DNA of 6,594 nt from Bacteroidota bacterium (GCA_010027395.1 RGVD01000151.1:1-6594); one strand, 5' to 3'. Numbered from the stretch's first letter, positions 1 through 6,389 are shown. The notes: a model not told the origin generated them from the sequence alone. Translations and numbers: made by a program.

Positions 1-18
1 CGTGGGTTTAAACCCACG
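1..18. repeat. Perfect 18-bp palindrome CGTGGGTTTAAACCCACG
   Basis: The first 18 bases read the same on both strands, with no loop. The palindrome may extend further left, because the next right-hand bases are GC and the matching left bases lie outside the window. It lies downstream of the carbonic anhydrase gene. There is no T-run on either visible side, so it does not look like a standard intrinsic terminator. It could be an operator or a REP-like dispersed palindrome. A degenerate copy of its right half follows at 53-68. Confidence 0.6.
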
Positions 19-52
19 GCAATAAATAAATGGCGATAAATGAATTGATAGC

Positions 53-68
53 TTTAAACCAAGGGCAA
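53..68 (+). repeat. Degenerate direct copy of the right half of the end palindrome
   Basis: Positions 53-68 (TTTAAACCAAGGGCAA) match 7-22 (TTTAAACCCACGGCAA) at 14 of 16 bases in the same orientation. The two copies are 30 bp apart in the non-coding stretch after the carbonic anhydrase stop codon. The function is unknown; it may be a decayed palindromic repeat or a second weak regulator half-site. Confidence 0.4.
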
Positions 69-73
69 AGTTT

Positions 74-586
74 CTAGTTTCCCCAATATTTTATATACTC
101 TTTGCCTAAGTCTACATAAGCTTGGGCATTTCGTTTTACTTTTTCGATTTGTTCATCACTAAGTTGTTTCACCACTTTGGCTGGTGAACCTAAAACAACC
201 GAATAATCTGGAATAATTGTTCCTTCTGTGACCAAAGCATTTGCTCCGATGATACAGAAATTTCCGATTTTAGCGCCATTAAGAATAGTGGCATGCATAC
301 CCACCAAAACGTTATTGGCTAATGTGGCACCATGCACAATAGCACCATGACCAACTATACAATCATCACCAATAATAGCCGGAAATCCGGGGTCTACATG
401 GATTACAGCATTTTCTTGCACATTGCTTCTATTACCAATTCTAATGCTATCAGCATCACCGCGTAATACGGCACCAAACCAAATGCTACACTCATCTCCT
501 AGACTAACAAGGCCGAAAACCCTTGCCGTGTCTGCAATCCAAACATCCTTGCCTTTTTTGATAGGGGTAATGAGGATTTCTTTCAT
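74..586 (-). CDS. Gamma-class carbonic anhydrase family protein (left-handed beta-helix hexapeptide protein)
   Basis: This is a cytoplasmic LbH-fold protein of the gamma-carbonic anhydrase/YrdA/PaaY group, expected to form a trimer with a metal site between subunits. From the ATG at 586 it is 170 aa, the usual length. The three metal-binding histidines are present: one in the ENAVIH strand (residue 63) and two in GHGAIVHG (80 and 85). The family Arg-Gly-Asp (42-44) and the Gln of NVQE (57) are also present. Hexapeptide repeats (IGxx, VGxx) run through the middle, and the C-terminal helix starts near LSDEQ. The frame is open to a GTG at 610 (178 aa), 3 nt after the methyltransferase stop. I prefer the ATG because it sits where relatives start, but the GTG would allow translational coupling. 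The activity could be CO2 hydration or, as for PaaY, thioester hydrolysis; the sequence does not separate these. It is the last gene of the leftward run. Confidence 0.9.
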   Translation of the reverse strand: MKEILITPIKKGKDVWIADTARVFGLVSLGDECSIWFGAVLRGDADSIRIGNRSNVQENAVIHVDPGFPAIIGDDCIVGHGAIVHGATLANNVLVGMHATILNGAKIGNFCIIGANALVTEGTIIPDYSVVLGSPAKVVKQLSDEQIEKVKRNAQAYVDLGKEYIKYWGN

Positions 587-613
587 TTGACTTAAAAAAG
601 GATAACTCACTCG

Positions 614-1408
614 TTAAGATTTTTTGAGAACGTAATAACAAGTAGTTGTGAAAAAATCTCGTAAAACGGGAATGGCTGACAATAATTCAAATTGCTTACG
701 AGGAGTTGCCCCAAACTTATGTTTATAGCTCGGGTTGATTAGATAAAATTCTCTTTTTACAATTTTGAAGCCTGCTTTTTTAGAAATTCTTTCAAATCGA
801 TTGATTGAGATTTGGGTTTCTTTCACTTCCATAGTATCTCTAATTCGACCATCGCTTTCTCCACCTAATTTCATCATGCCTCGGTAAATGAAATTTGGCA
901 GCAAATGAAAGTAAGGTAGCTTATGTAGAAACTTGTTATCTAAACTTTGCTGATGTCCGCCAAAAGGCATACACCAGGGTGGAAAAGCAAAAAATATCAC
1001 TCCATCTGGCTTTAAAAAATGAAGGATATGTTGCATGAATTTCTCCTGGTCGTGTATGTGTTCGATGGTATCTTTTAACAAGATAATATCATAATAATCT
1101 TTGACATGTTCACCAATCTTAATGTCATAGACATTGCGGTTAATGATTTCAATTTTGCCTGCTTCTATGTCTTCTTTCAAAAAACCTTTGGAAATATCAC
1201 TTGCATAATCCCAAAGCTCAATACCTGTAACTTGGCAACCTGCATTGGCAAATGCTTTACATATACCTCCGTAACCTGAACCTACTTCCAAAAATCGTAA
1301 ACCTTTGCTAACTGGTTTAACTTCATCTATAAAGGGTATGACAAATTCTTCTACAGTATTTAACTGTTGTTTGAAATACCGGTTAAAATCTCCTTGTAAT
1401 TCTATCAT
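614..1408 (-). CDS. Class I SAM-dependent methyltransferase
   Basis: This is a 264-aa soluble protein with a Rossmann-type methyltransferase core. Motif I is LEVGSGYGG (residues 40-48). The acidic residue that holds the SAM ribose is E64 in TGIEL. The post-motif strand IILLKDTIEHIHD (108-120) and the FLKPDG turn before beta 5 (131-136) follow in the right order. After the core there is a family-specific segment, FPPWCMPFGGHQQ (142-154), and a C-terminal region rich in aromatic and basic residues (about 160-264) that probably binds substrate. The substrate cannot be read from sequence; relatives are annotated only as generic methyltransferases, often near glycan or lipid genes. It starts with ATG at 1408, with a promoter-like element ending 9 bp before it. 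Its stop codon lies 3 nt before the possible GTG start of the carbonic anhydrase. Confidence 0.88.
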   Translation of the reverse strand: MIELQGDFNRYFKQQLNTVEEFVIPFIDEVKPVSKGLRFLEVGSGYGGICKAFANAGCQVTGIELWDYASDISKGFLKEDIEAGKIEIINRNVYDIKIGEHVKDYYDIILLKDTIEHIHDQEKFMQHILHFLKPDGVIFFAFPPWCMPFGGHQQSLDNKFLHKLPYFHLLPNFIYRGMMKLGGESDGRIRDTMEVKETQISINRFERISKKAGFKIVKREFYLINPSYKHKFGATPRKQFELLSAIPVLRDFFTTTCYYVLKKS

Positions 1409-1416
1409 GTTGTTAG

Positions 1417-1446
1417 CAAAAATAAACTTTATAGGGTTTAACCCAA
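1417..1446 (-). promoter_or_regulatory. Internal Bacteroidota-type promoter for the methyltransferase-carbonic anhydrase pair
   Basis: On the minus strand a TTG (1446-1444) is followed after exactly 19 nt by TATTTTTG (1424-1417), which fits the Bacteroidota sigma-ABfr consensus TTG-N19-TAnnTTTG. The -7 box ends only 8 bp before the ATG, so transcription would begin about 3-5 nt before the start codon. The spacer contains the inverted repeat GGGTT-T-AACCC (listed separately), a plausible repressor site. Confidence 0.5.
1434..1444. repeat. Inverted repeat GGGTT-T-AACCC inside a promoter spacer
   Basis: Two 5-bp arms (1434-1438 and 1440-1444) surround one central base. The repeat sits between the -33 and -7 elements of the predicted leftward promoter and resembles the core GGGTTTAAACCC of the palindrome at 1-18. 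Its position suggests an operator, but this is inference from placement only. Confidence 0.4.
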
Positions 1447-1454
1447 GTTTTTAT

Positions 1455-1793
1455 CTATATACCTAATTCTATAATGGGGTCCCAAAAGAGTTTTTCAAAA
1501 TCCACTACTTGATTGTTTGTAACTTTAATGCCTTCAGATTCAAGTAATTCTTGCATTCTGTTTTCAACAAAATGATGTTTGCCTGTAAGTAATCCTGATC
1601 TATTTACCACCCTATGAGCAGCAATAGGTGGTACCAAGCTATGTGCAGCATTCATGGCATAACCAACCATTCTGCTACTTCGAGCCGAGCCCAGGTATGC
1701 TGCAATAGCTCCATAATTTGTTACCCTGCCATAAGGAATTAGTCTCACAACATCATACACATTTTCGAAAAAAGTATAGGTCTCAGGCTTCAA
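1455..1793 (-). CDS. MGMT-family alkyltransferase-like (ATL) protein lacking the acceptor cysteine
   Basis: This is 112 aa, only the C-terminal DNA-binding domain of O6-alkylguanine-DNA alkyltransferase. The helix-turn-helix region reads IPYGRVTNYGAIAAYLG (19-35), with the DNA-contacting Tyr at 27 and the arginine finger at R41 in SSRMVGYAM. The active-site PCHRV motif is AAHRVVN (58-64), with Ala59 where the acceptor Cys should be, so it cannot repair alkyl groups by self-transfer. Known ATL proteins bind O6-alkylguanine and flag it for nucleotide excision repair; the same role is inferred here. The start is a TTG at 1793: an in-frame TGA lies two codons upstream and the family-typical FFENVYDVV segment must be included. 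A GTG at residue 12 is the only close alternative and would remove most of it. It lies 15 bp after the upstream gene in the leftward run. Confidence 0.85.
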   Translation of the reverse strand: MKPETYTFFENVYDVVRLIPYGRVTNYGAIAAYLGSARSSRMVGYAMNAAHSLVPPIAAHRVVNRSGLLTGKHHFVENRMQELLESEGIKVTNNQVVDFEKLFWDPIIELGI

Positions 1794-1808
1794 ATTATTT
1801 CAGGATTT

Positions 1809-2306
1809 TTATCGATACATATTTGTAATTGAGGCAGGAATAGTAAAAAAAATACTATGAGTACAGTCCATACTTTTTCCAAATCCTTGCATGGTAGCAC
1901 ATCCAATGATATTTCCAATTTCATCAAAATCAAATTCGCAGATGGTACCTTTTATTTTCGAATAACAGGCATGCATTTGCTTTTCTTTTAAACTAAATCT
2001 TCTATCAGGCATACTATCAACATATGCAGGTAATGCAATGAGCATCACCCCCGATTGATTATTACCCATTGATACAAGGTAGAGTTTGTTGTTACTTTTC
2101 AATAAATTCGGATTGTTGAAATTATATTCTATTGAATCAATCTTTGATTTAAAATGCCTTTTTAAGTCAAAAACAGAATATTGTTTATTGATAATATCTC
2201 CAATCACACGATTGTTTTCAGAGAGTTTTATCAGCAATGTATCATTTTTTTGAGCCATGCAAACTATCATACTCAGAAAGAAAAAAAGTAACAAAATATA
2301 CCTCAT
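1809..2306 (-). CDS. Exported protein of unknown function with four clustered cysteines
   Basis: I do not recognise this 165-aa protein. Residues 1-18 form a signal peptide: MRYI, then a hydrophobic LLLFFFLSMIV stretch, with a likely signal peptidase I site after CMA and before QKND (cleavage before Gln is common in this phylum). Cys16 is not in a good lipobox, so a lipoprotein is less likely. The mature part has a charged middle (about 28-62), a strand-like region KLYLVSMGNNQSGVMLIALP (74-93), and four Cys at 114, 123, 136 and 148 that could pair as disulfides in the periplasm or bind a metal. It starts with ATG, 6 nt after the Rieske gene stop, and is followed 15 bp later by the ATL gene, so it is very likely co-transcribed. 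It may be a lineage-restricted insertion in the run. Confidence 0.7.
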   Translation of the reverse strand: MRYILLLFFFLSMIVCMAQKNDTLLIKLSENNRVIGDIINKQYSVFDLKRHFKSKIDSIEYNFNNPNLLKSNNKLYLVSMGNNQSGVMLIALPAYVDSMPDRRFSLKEKQMHACYSKIKGTICEFDFDEIGNIIGCATMQGFGKSMDCTHSIFFTIPASITNMYR

Positions 2307-2312
2307 GTTTTG

Positions 2313-2660
2313 TTAAAATATTTGCCACCATTTTTTCGAAAAACCAATATAAACCCCATCTTCTCTGGTTTCAACAGGATAATGATGAACGTAATCACCC
2401 TGACCAGGCTGCCCCTTGCCAGTCTTTGGGTCGTATTTGTAGCGATGTATAGGACAAATGACCATCCCATGTTCATCACAACTACCAAGACCTAATCGCC
2501 CCGCAGCATGTGGACATTTATCATCAATGGCATAATATCCATCTTTGAGTCTAACAAGACACACACGCTTGCCTTCCACTTCAATGGTGCGAGGCGTATT
2601 TAGCAATTGTGGCTCTGAGCCATCTCTTTTAAAGTCGTAAATTTTATAGTACCGTATCAA
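2313..2660 (-). CDS. Rieske [2Fe-2S] ferredoxin-like protein
   Basis: This is a 115-aa stand-alone Rieske domain. The cluster ligands are C49-P-H51 and C69-P-I-H72, 17 residues apart between H51 and C69. The extra cysteines that form the disulfide in bc1-type Rieske proteins are absent, so it belongs to the low-potential ferredoxin type seen with dioxygenases and NirD-like proteins. It probably carries electrons in the cytoplasm (no signal peptide); no oxygenase or reductase partner is encoded nearby. The strongly conserved part is CPIHRYKYDPKTGKGQPGQGDYV (69-91), and the end KKWWQIF is aromatic. The start is TTG at 2660: the in-frame TAA two codons upstream is itself the stop codon of the esterase, and the next Met is residue 66, beyond the first ligands. 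The 3-nt gap after the esterase suggests translational coupling. Confidence 0.88.
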   Translation of the reverse strand: MIRYYKIYDFKRDGSEPQLLNTPRTIEVEGKRVCLVRLKDGYYAIDDKCPHAAGRLGLGSCDEHGMVICPIHRYKYDPKTGKGQPGQGDYVHHYPVETREDGVYIGFSKKWWQIF

Positions 2661-2663
2661 TGT

Positions 2664-3908
2664 TTATTCAAAAATTATTTTTTTGAAACATTCAAAATTG
2701 CCAGATTTTATTTTAAGAATATAGAAGCCATTAATTAGGTCATTTCTTTCAATCTGCATTTTGTTTGAAGTAGTTGATTGACTTAAAAGTAATTTTCCAT
2801 TTAGGTCGAATAATTCTACATCAAAATTTGTATGATAATTATTTTCAAACTGAACTTCTATACTGCTTTTTGATGGCACAGGAAAAACTTTCAAACCTAT
2901 AGCATTACTCAGTTTACTATGGATACTTGAAGTATTTGATTGCACTCTTTTTATGTCCTTGTAGAGAAAATCTGCCACAAATTTGATAGTGGTATCCATA
3001 TATGCTAATCCAGTTGGGGTTTGTGCTGAAAAGGGTACATGGTCTTGGCCATAGAATATTTTTAATTCACTTGGGTTTCCATTTGCTTTTGCCACAGAGT
3101 CAACTATATAGCTGCCGCTTAGCAAGGCAATTGGAATTACTCCTGCTTTGAAATAATCGGTTTTAAATGGAACTGTATTATCGTTGGTGCCATGTACACT
3201 AACAATGCCAGCATTTCTGGTGTCATTCATCCAAGTGGATGAGCCAATAGCACCACAAAGGTTTATTACCCCTTTTACTTTCCAGCTGTAGCCTGCATTT
3301 CCACTGCTTCCTTCAATACCACCAATGCTTGCGGTGTCGATGCTTGGATTGGCAGAGCCTGCTTCTGTTGCCTTGTCTAGGAATGCTAAATGCAATCCTA
3401 AAACACCACCTGCAGAAATTCCACCTACATAAATATTATTGGTGTCTATTTTATAACTATTTCCAATGATCGCATCTTTGTAAAAATAACGTATTGCACC
3501 ACGTCCGTCCAATGTACCTCTCCAAACAGCGTTAGCAAACTCATTGGCAAGAGTTAATGGGTTACTGGTGTTTACACCTAATCTATATTTAATTGAAGCA
3601 CATACATATCCTCTTTTAGCAAATTCGGTGCATACCTTCGCAACATCTGCAGCCTTTCTGTTGCCACCTATAAATGAACCACCATGAGCCAAAACCAATA
3701 ATGGTCGCTTGGTAGCGGTATCACCATTAGGCATGTAAAGGTCCATTGCAAGCGGTGTGCTCATTCCAAGGTAATTGTTAGCAGATCCATAAGGAATACT
3801 GTCTGTTATTACAATGCTGTCGAATATAGGCATAAGATACCTTTGTGCGTTTGTTTGATAAATTCCTATAATTAGGAATGCAAAAATTGTTAGTACGTTT
3901 TTTTTCAT
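2664..3908 (-). CDS. Secreted alpha/beta-hydrolase (carboxylesterase-like) with T9SS type A sorting domain
   Basis: From the ATG at 3908 the protein has 414 aa. Residues 1-21 are a signal peptide (MKKN, hydrophobic core, then NAQ). The catalytic domain (about 45-320) has the oxyanion motif HGG (75-77), the nucleophile elbow G-I-S-A-G with Ser165, a likely acid Asp243 in VHGTNDNTVPF and His290 in YGQDH. This is the layout of the BD-FAE/esterase D-like carboxylesterases; the substrate is unknown, with plant-type acetyl or feruloyl esters possible. After a linker rich in Ser and Asn, residues about 339-414 form a T9SS type A sorting domain (VFPVPS, VELFDLNGKLL, GFYILKIKSG, KKIIFE), so it should cross the outer membrane and be released or anchored on the surface. 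The frame stays open to a TTG at 3935, rejected because the signal peptide begins at the ATG. It is the first gene of the leftward run. Confidence 0.9.
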   Translation of the reverse strand: MKKNVLTIFAFLIIGIYQTNAQRYLMPIFDSIVITDSIPYGSANNYLGMSTPLAMDLYMPNGDTATKRPLLVLAHGGSFIGGNRKAADVAKVCTEFAKRGYVCASIKYRLGVNTSNPLTLANEFANAVWRGTLDGRGAIRYFYKDAIIGNSYKIDTNNIYVGGISAGGVLGLHLAFLDKATEAGSANPSIDTASIGGIEGSSGNAGYSWKVKGVINLCGAIGSSTWMNDTRNAGIVSVHGTNDNTVPFKTDYFKAGVIPIALLSGSYIVDSVAKANGNPSELKIFYGQDHVPFSAQTPTGLAYMDTTIKFVADFLYKDIKRVQSNTSSIHSKLSNAIGLKVFPVPSKSSIEVQFENNYHTNFDVELFDLNGKLLLSQSTTSNKMQIERNDLINGFYILKIKSGNFECFKKIIFE

Positions 3909-3995
3909 ATAGTTATGTATTTGTATATTAGGCAAATGTTATCTGTTTTTTGCAAAGCACCAAATGTTTCAAAAAGAAATAGTAGAATTGCTGCA

Positions 3996-4003
3996 CAAAA
4001 GTA
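3996..4003 (-). promoter_or_regulatory. Possible -7 element for the leftward run
   Basis: Minus-strand TACTTTTG matches TAnnTTTG exactly and lies 88 bp before the esterase ATG, in the divergent spacer. No TTG is found at the -33 distance upstream, so support is partial. The rest of the spacer (3909-4022) is AT-rich, with nothing else I can name. Confidence 0.3.
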
Positions 4004-4022
4004 AACTCATATTAATTTTATA

Positions 4023-4625
4023 ATGAGAAAAATAACGCATAACTTCATTTCTGTATTATTTCATCCTGCTTTTGTAAATCTCTTAAATTTATTTACTCTT
4101 TTTTTTCTTTTTCCTCAGCTTCATTCAGGTGTGCCAGCCAAGTTGAAATGGTTTTATTTGATTTTTATTTTTGTTTCTACATCTATAATTCCAATCATTT
4201 TGGTTTTCGTTTTAAAAGTCATGGGAAGAATTAAAACCATTATGCTACATGATAGAGAAGAAAGACGAATCCCATATTTGCTAACCATATTTATTTATGG
4301 TTTTGATTATTATAATTTCACTAAAATATCTGCAACTCCGATCGTTCTCAACTATCTGTTGGCTTGCATGGCTGTTCTCACTATTGTTTTTATTGTAAAT
4401 TATTTTTATAAAATCAGTATTCATACGGCTACACTAGGTTCATTTTTAGCGCTGTTAATAGTGAATTATGTAAATACAGGTGCCGAACTTCGACCGCTTA
4501 TTGCAATTACATTTGTCATGATTGGATTGGTTTCTAGTGCTAGATTATTTGCCAATTCGCATGATTCAAGTCAAGTTTATCTTGGCCTTTTAGTGGGTTT
4601 TGTTCCTATGTTTTATATTCTTTAA
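4023..4625 (+). CDS. PAP2-like integral membrane protein (Bacteroidota family)
   Basis: This is a 200-aa polytopic membrane protein with about six hydrophobic segments (near 15-33, 42-66, 86-97, 106-128, 135-150, 158-172, with a last one at 186-200). Motifs resemble the phosphatidic acid phosphatase type 2 signature KX6RP / PSGH / SRX5HX3D in the right order: basic REERRIP (78-84), KISIH with His134 (130-134), and AR-X5-H-X3-Q with Arg174, His180 and Gln184. The Asp of motif 3 is Gln and the Gly before the motif 2 His is Ile, so ordinary phosphatase activity is uncertain. Many Bacteroidota proteins of this kind are labelled PAP2 family or hypothetical. It may act on a polyprenyl or lipid phosphate in the inner membrane, which is inference. 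It starts with ATG, transcribed away from the esterase, and is followed by a 115-bp gap. Confidence 0.75.
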   Translation: MRKITHNFISVLFHPAFVNLLNLFTLFFLFPQLHSGVPAKLKWFYLIFIFVSTSIIPIILVFVLKVMGRIKTIMLHDREERRIPYLLTIFIYGFDYYNFTKISATPIVLNYLLACMAVLTIVFIVNYFYKISIHTATLGSFLALLIVNYVNTGAELRPLIAITFVMIGLVSSARLFANSHDSSQVYLGLLVGFVPMFYIL

Positions 4626-4707
4626 TATAATAGGTTCTTCATCCATTACTTTCTCTTAACCATAGAAAATAATCTTTATCAAGGATATAGATGTACCTCG
4701 GCTTTTT

Positions 4708-4715
4708 TATATTTT
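4708..4715 (+). promoter_or_regulatory. Possible -7 element for the crotonase gene
   Basis: TATATTTT matches TAnnTTTG at 7 of 8 positions and is followed by CGCTCC and an A-rich leader to the ATG 25 bp further on, a spacing common for genes in this phylum. I see no clear TTG about 19 bp upstream. Nothing else was found in the 4626-4740 gap. Confidence 0.3.
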
Positions 4716-4740
4716 CGCTCCAAAATCAATTCCAAACAAT

Positions 4741-5493
4741 ATGAGCTACGAAACCATTTTATTTGATAACCTTAATGGCATTGCAACCCTTACCCTTAAT
4801 CGTCCTGAGGTATTTAATGCCTTTAACGAGCAACAAAGTTTTGAAGACAAGTCGATTAGGGTGCTAGTTATAACAGGAGCGGGTAAAGCTTTTTGCAGTG
4901 GACAAGATTTGAAATCCATTGCTGGTGCTGAAAATAGAAGCCTGAGAGAGTCCATTGATAAAAGATATAACCCAATGATAAAGGCCATTCGCAATTTACC
5001 AATACCTGTAATATGCAGATTAAATGGTGTAGCTGCTGGAGCCGGTTGTTCATTGGCATTAGCTTGTGATATGATTGTGGCATCTGAAAATGCTTCATTA
5101 ATCGAGGTTTTTGTAAATGTTGGATTGGTGCTTGATTCAGGTTCATCTTATTTTTTACCACGATTGGTTGGTTCGGCAAGGGCTTTCGAATTGGGCACCA
5201 TGGGTAGTAAGGTGTCGGCTAAGCAAGCATTTGAGTGGGGAATGGTAAACAGGATATGTGCATCAGAAGAGTTAGATAATGAAGTGAAAAAATTAACTGA
5301 TTATTATTCTATTGCTCCTACCAAAGCCATTGCATTGATGAAAAAAATGTTAAACAAATCTTTTCAAAGCGACTTGGATACTATGCTTGAATGCGAAGCT
5401 CAATACCAGGAAATTGCAGGTAGAAGTGAAGATAACAAAGAAGGTGTTAAGGCATTTAACGAAAAACGCAAACCTGAATTCAAAGGTAGATAA
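4741..5493 (+). CDS. Enoyl-CoA hydratase/isomerase family protein, PaaG-like, with a shortened first helix
   Basis: This is a crotonase-fold acyl-CoA enzyme of 250 aa. Oxyanion-hole motifs are FCSGQDL (51-57) and NGVAAGAG (95-102). The two Glu of true hydratases are replaced by Ser104 and Phe124, while Asp132 (GLVLDSG) sits where PaaG and related isomerases or dehalogenases carry an Asp; the C-terminal AGRSEDNKEGVKAFNEKRKPEF also matches PaaG. A double-bond isomerase on CoA esters (PaaG: epoxyphenylacetyl-CoA to oxepin-CoA; also 2,3/3,4-enoyl shifts) is therefore more likely than a hydratase. Between FN (28-29) and IR (39-40) there are 9 residues where PaaG proteins I recall have 19, so about 10 residues of the first helix are missing in frame. 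The rest is intact. No other phenylacetate genes are nearby, so the pathway is open. Confidence 0.88.
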   Translation: MSYETILFDNLNGIATLTLNRPEVFNAFNEQQSFEDKSIRVLVITGAGKAFCSGQDLKSIAGAENRSLRESIDKRYNPMIKAIRNLPIPVICRLNGVAAGAGCSLALACDMIVASENASLIEVFVNVGLVLDSGSSYFLPRLVGSARAFELGTMGSKVSAKQAFEWGMVNRICASEELDNEVKKLTDYYSIAPTKAIALMKKMLNKSFQSDLDTMLECEAQYQEIAGRSEDNKEGVKAFNEKRKPEFKGR

Positions 5494-5552
5494 TATAAAT
5501 TACTTGAAAATCAATATATTGCAAATTTAAATGCATTTCAATATCATCAAGT

Positions 5553-5584
5553 TTTGCCAATTTATTTATAAGTTGCTAAATTGT
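5553..5584 (+). promoter_or_regulatory. Possible promoter of the universal stress protein gene
   Basis: TTTG at 5553-5556 is followed after 20 nt by TAAATTGT (5577-5584), a partial match to TAnnTTTG, 19 bp before the ATG. The same octamer at a similar distance precedes dxs, which raises confidence slightly. The gap 5494-5603 is otherwise featureless AT-rich DNA. Confidence 0.35.
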
Positions 5585-5603
5585 ACGAAATAAAATTACC
5601 ATT

Positions 5604-6389
5604 ATGGCTTTAACAATTAACAAAATTCTTTTAGCTTTTGACACCCCTCAAAAATCCGCAGTGGTTATTGATATAGCCGCTACAATTGCAAAAGCCCACA
5701 ATGCTGAGGTGATTGCTATGCAATGTGCTGAGGGAAATTATCATATTGATTCGACTTTTGAACAATTGAAATTCAAGAAAATACAAAGTTCTAATAAGCC
5801 CATTAAGGACATGCTGATAGCTGCACAAGCCGAAAATCCAGATTTGATAATTTTTTCTGTTTCTAACAATGCTGATTTGAATGGTTTGATGAATTTTGCT
5901 GATACATGTAAATTTATAGACCAAGTTGAAAAACTTGTATTAACAATACCTGGCAGTAATAACGCATTTGATTTTAAAGACATTATTGTTCCTATTGACA
6001 CCTCTTTTGAAACTAGACAAAAAGCTCCATTTGCCGTGGCCTTTGGAAACATTTTCCACTCTGCACTACACGTTATTGGGGTAACAAATGAAAGTGGTAA
6101 AGACGCTGAAGTTTTGCTTCAAAACTACTCTCGACAAGTGGCAAATAATTTTGGTGACAAAGGTCTTGATGCTACAATTGAAATTAAAATGGGAGGAAAT
6201 CCAACCACAAGCACAATTGAATACTGTAATAGTAAAAAAGCAGGTTTGATTATTATGATGACAGAACAAGAAACTTCATTCACCTCATTCTTCAAGGGCA
6301 AATATTCTGAACAAATGATCAAGCAATCATCAGTTCCAGTTCTTTCAATACATCCTAAAGACTTGATAGTTAGTGAAGCTAGATTGTAA
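5604..6389 (+). CDS. Universal stress protein with two UspA domains
   Basis: This is a 261-aa cytoplasmic protein with a tandem Usp arrangement. Domain 1 (about 3-116) begins TINKILLAFDTPQKS and ends with a KLVLTIPG strand; it is degenerate, though PDLIIFSV (79-86) keeps the central strand. Domain 2 (about 123-250) begins FKDIIVPIDTSFETRQKA and ends EQMIKQSSVPVLSIHP, the usual C-terminal Usp pattern. The glycine-rich ATP motif (Gx2Gx9G[ST]) is not complete in either domain: domain 2 has only FFKGKYSEQ before the last helix, so nucleotide binding is doubtful. Double-domain Usp proteins are common in Bacteroidota and are tied to stress or stationary-phase survival; no specific role can be read here. 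It starts with ATG, is a single gene with its own upstream gap, and is followed by 117 bp before dxs. Confidence 0.9.
   Translation: MALTINKILLAFDTPQKSAVVIDIAATIAKAHNAEVIAMQCAEGNYHIDSTFEQLKFKKIQSSNKPIKDMLIAAQAENPDLIIFSVSNNADLNGLMNFADTCKFIDQVEKLVLTIPGSNNAFDFKDIIVPIDTSFETRQKAPFAVAFGNIFHSALHVIGVTNESGKDAEVLLQNYSRQVANNFGDKGLDATIEIKMGGNPTTSTIEYCNSKKAGLIIMMTEQETSFTSFFKGKYSEQMIKQSSVPVLSIHPKDLIVSEARL

Noticed and set aside
2237..2495. Open frames on both strands over the Rieske gene 3' part (71 and 61 codons)
   Set aside because: They overlap the well-supported Rieske and exported-protein genes and show no recognisable protein features.
3909..3935. Upstream TTG start extending the esterase by 9 residues
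   Set aside because: The extension would place nine residues before a standard MKKN signal peptide start; the ATG at 3908 is the natural start.
4746..5179. Minus-strand open frames of 82 and 103 codons inside the crotonase gene
   Set aside because: They are antisense to a gene with clear family motifs, and their translations have no family character.
74..5493. A phenylacetate degradation cluster (PaaY-like carbonic anhydrase fold, Rieske protein, PaaG-like crotonase)
   Set aside because: The genes lie in opposite directions and separate blocks, and no paaABCDE, paaK, paaZ or paaJ is present. The carbonic anhydrase homologue is the short YrdA-like form without the PaaY C-terminal extension.
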